Positions 22,644 through 24,049 of a stretch of 24,049 bases of DNA are shown here, piece after piece. The notes under the pieces are model-generated. The model ran no database searches. It saw only the letters and a program-made list of their open reading frames with translations, and was not told the origin of the DNA. The position numbers and the translations under genes were made by a program. Source of the stretch: Candidatus Pacearchaeota archaeon (GTDB lineage Archaea > Nanobdellota > Nanobdellia > Pacearchaeales > GW2011-AR1); contig JACOYM010000073.1 in assembly GCA_016181905.1 (NCBI GenBank), positions 1 through 24,049 on the forward strand, written 5' to 3'. Position 1 is the stretch's first letter. Every line of letters starts with the position of its first letter.

Positions 22644-22898
22644 TTTTGCCTTTTTTCACTTATTACCCTCTTTTTAATATAATATATGCTGCTTTTTAAA
22701 CCTATATTAATTTGCTCAATAACTATTTAAATATTTTCTTTTTTTGGTTATGTTATCAGGCGGCAAGGCTTATTAGATATTATTATATATCTCAGACTAC
22801 AAGAATAGTTTTTGACAATATTATAAGAAATGGCATGCATAAAAAGATAATACAGAAAGTTATTGGCAGCTAAATTTAGACTTGGTTCTTGCACCCCA

Positions 22899-23468
22899 TT
22901 ACATCGCATCCCTGCATGGCTCGCATAAAAGCCTGCCGTCTATCTTAGACACCAAATCATAATTACCACATTCCTCGCACATGCCTTCATCCATTGCCTT
23001 TCCAGCCCCTTTTGAAACATGCATCCTTCTTATTTTATCAGACTCTTCGCGTATCTGCATTATCTCGCTGGCTGTTTCAAATAATTCTGGCTGTATCCTT
23101 AATATGTCATTTATTGTCAGCAAGCCAACCACATTGCCCTTAAAAACAACAGGCAATCTTCTGTACTTCTGCTTTTTCATCTTCTGCAATGCTTCATAAA
23201 CATCTGCTGAAGGCTTTACTGCAACAATTTTTCTTGTTGCTATATCCTTCGCTTTCACATTCTCGAGCTCTGCTTTTGGTTTTTTAATCATCGCCCATAG
23301 AATATCCCTTTCTGTTAGAACCCCGGCCAGCTTTTGCCCATCTTTTACCACCAGGCTGCCAACCCTTTTCTTCACCATCTCTTTAGCGCAGTCAATCAGA
23401 TTTGTATCCGGCTTTGCAGATACAAAATTCCTTGTCATTATATCCCCAACTTTTATTCCTGTTTTCAT
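22899..23468 (-). CDS. Two-CBS-domain protein with C-terminal zinc ribbon
   Basis: The 189-residue protein starts at ATG 23468; a TTG six codons upstream is open but unsupported. CBS domain one spans about 5-60 (VGDIMTRNFVSAKPDTNL...LAGVLTERDILWAM), CBS two about 70-128 (AKDIATRKIVAVKP...VVGLLTINDILRI). Together they form a Bateman module, which usually binds adenosine nucleotides and senses energy state. The tail has CEECGNYDLVSKIDGRLLCEPC, a four-cysteine zinc ribbon (about 166-186) that could bind nucleic acid or protein. Such CBS-ribbon proteins are common in archaea and mostly uncharacterised. A TTTAAAAAG box (about 23508-23500) lies upstream. Hairpin array 3 is between it and the next CBS gene. 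Confidence 0.88.
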   Translation of the reverse strand: MKTGIKVGDIMTRNFVSAKPDTNLIDCAKEMVKKRVGSLVVKDGQKLAGVLTERDILWAMIKKPKAELENVKAKDIATRKIVAVKPSADVYEALQKMKKQKYRRLPVVFKGNVVGLLTINDILRIQPELFETASEIMQIREESDKIRRMHVSKGAGKAMDEGMCEECGNYDLVSKIDGRLLCEPCRDAM

Positions 23469-23590
23469 TTTAAAACTCACTAACAACCTAAACAGGCATG
23501 CTTTTTAAACTATTGTCTATCATAATATATATTATAAAAACAAAAAAACCTTTTAAATCATTTTACAATTTTTGACTAACTTCAGAGTTA

Positions 23591-23755
23591 TGTCAAGAAC
23601 CCTGCGCTAAAACACAGGGCGTGCTCGGGTTCTTGAGCATCTCGAAAATATTTTGATTTTCGACGACTATCAGAAACTTTGTTTCTGAAGCATTCAAAAA
23701 TGCCTTTTTTCTGCGAGTTGAAACAAGCAGGGTACACAAAGAGCATTTTTGATGT
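23591..23755. repeat. Modular hairpin array, locus 3 (inverted relative to locus 2)
   Basis: Read on the minus strand it has the same outer units as locus 2: TCAAAAATGC/GCATTTTTGA (23752-23743 with 23703-23694) and TCAAGAACCC/GGGTTCTTGA (23636-23627 with 23602-23593). Two extra perfect 8-bp hairpins are placed between them: TCAGAAAC/GTTTCTGA (23670-23688) and TCGAAAAT/ATTTTCGA (23642-23663). The inner part of the first unit is also similar to locus 2 (GTTTCAACTCGCAGAA against GTTTTAACTCACAGAA). Confidence 0.85.
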
Positions 23756-23794
23756 ATTAAAGGACATTAGCAATTCGAAAACGAGCTATTATCC

Positions 23795-24049
23795 TTATGC
23801 TGCCAGTGCATCAAGAATCAATGGCTCAATTTCTGCCACCTCTTGTTTTGTAACAAGCCCGATTATGCTGTTATTCTCTTTAACCAGAATAAATTCAATG
23901 CCTTTATTCATATATTCAAGAGCTTCATATGCGTCACTTTCTGCTGGCAGAACTTTAATGCTTTTCTTTTGCAAAATCTCTTTAGCCACTTTTCCTTTTG
24001 AGGAGTCCTGCTGCATAACCCCCCTCAATAAGTCGTCATAGCCTATTAT
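23795..24049 (-). CDS. C-terminal CBS domain of a protein cut by the window edge
   Basis: The frame is open from the right edge to the TAA at 23795, giving 84 residues. Any in-frame start inside (for example a TTG at 24028) would cut a domain, so the true start is most likely outside. The visible part reads IIGYDDLLRGVMQQ, then a CBS domain: VAKEILQKKSIKVLPAESDAYEALEYM...GIEFILVKENNSIIGLVTKQEVAEI. This suits the end of a two-CBS protein or of an archaeal site-2 protease or transporter with a CBS tail; the sequence does not decide. It is on the same strand as the CBS-ribbon gene, with hairpin array 3 between. Confidence 0.7.
   Translation of the reverse strand: MIGYDDLLRGVMQQDSSKGKVAKEILQKKSIKVLPAESDAYEALEYMNKGIEFILVKENNSIIGLVTKQEVAEIEPLILDALAA

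Noticed and set aside
22644..22898. Hidden gene in the 255-nt gap
   Set aside because: Only very short frames; the stretch is AT-rich, with a TATA-like run before the 22643 gene and nothing else I can name.
23588..23773. 61-codon minus-strand frame across hairpin array 3
   Set aside because: It is made almost entirely of the palindromic repeat units, and the related array at 17211-17326 does not keep an equivalent frame.

Overview
The window looks like part of the chromosome of an AT-rich archaeon, most likely a DPANN lineage of the Woesearchaeota/Pacearchaeota kind (inference from gene content; no rRNA is present). Seen directly: an intron-containing tRNA-Tyr with the archaeal C1:G72 pair, an archaeal-type glutamyl-tRNA synthetase, an Elp3 tRNA-modifying enzyme, a TrmB-family regulator, a type IV prepilin with a KKG/VSEI cleavage site, and TATA-like boxes about 25-30 nt before many ATGs, implying leaderless mRNAs. 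Genes inside operons, the transposase and a few others carry Shine-Dalgarno-like sequences instead.

Layout. 1-1704 (minus) is a small defence-like patch: the N-terminal part of a type I restriction HsdR, a 65-aa coiled-coil protein, and a fused AbrB/MNT-nucleotidyltransferase gene behind a promoter with two tandem palindromes. 1748-6471 (minus) is a six-gene operon: an unknown protein, a MacB/LolD-type ABC ATPase, a DUF5680 protein, a membrane-anchored COG1361-like surface protein, a HAD phosphatase of the GmhB type, and the MacB/FtsX permease, which is interrupted by one in-frame TAG. 6562-7498 is a complete IS481-like insertion sequence, followed by a possible decayed TnpB tail.

7787-12576 (plus) is housekeeping: a coiled-coil protein, an endonuclease III-like DNA glycosylase, a cis-prenyl transferase, GltX, a pilin-like protein and an unknown conserved protein. 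12612-14879 (minus) holds Elp3 and a TrmB regulator that is divergent from a small unknown gene. 15589-16746 encodes an L-2-hydroxyglutarate oxidase-like flavoenzyme whose last codons were altered by a perfect 59-bp tandem duplication.

16827-23794 (minus) contains a 52-aa acidic protein, four secreted or membrane-anchored proteins of unknown function, the tRNA-Tyr, two unknown soluble proteins and a CBS/zinc-ribbon protein. The window closes with the 3' end of a second CBS gene.

The most unusual content is a family of modular hairpin arrays at three loci (16856-16975, 17211-17326, and inverted at 23591-23755). Perfect stems that open with TC and close with GA are joined by short linkers; one linker (TAGTGC) and one arm (TCAAGAACC) are conserved while the other modules change. 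I do not recognise this element. Other points worth following are the TAG-split permease, the tandem palindromes before the AbrB-MNT gene, a three-codon leader ORF coupled to hsdR, and the TrmB divergent promoter.
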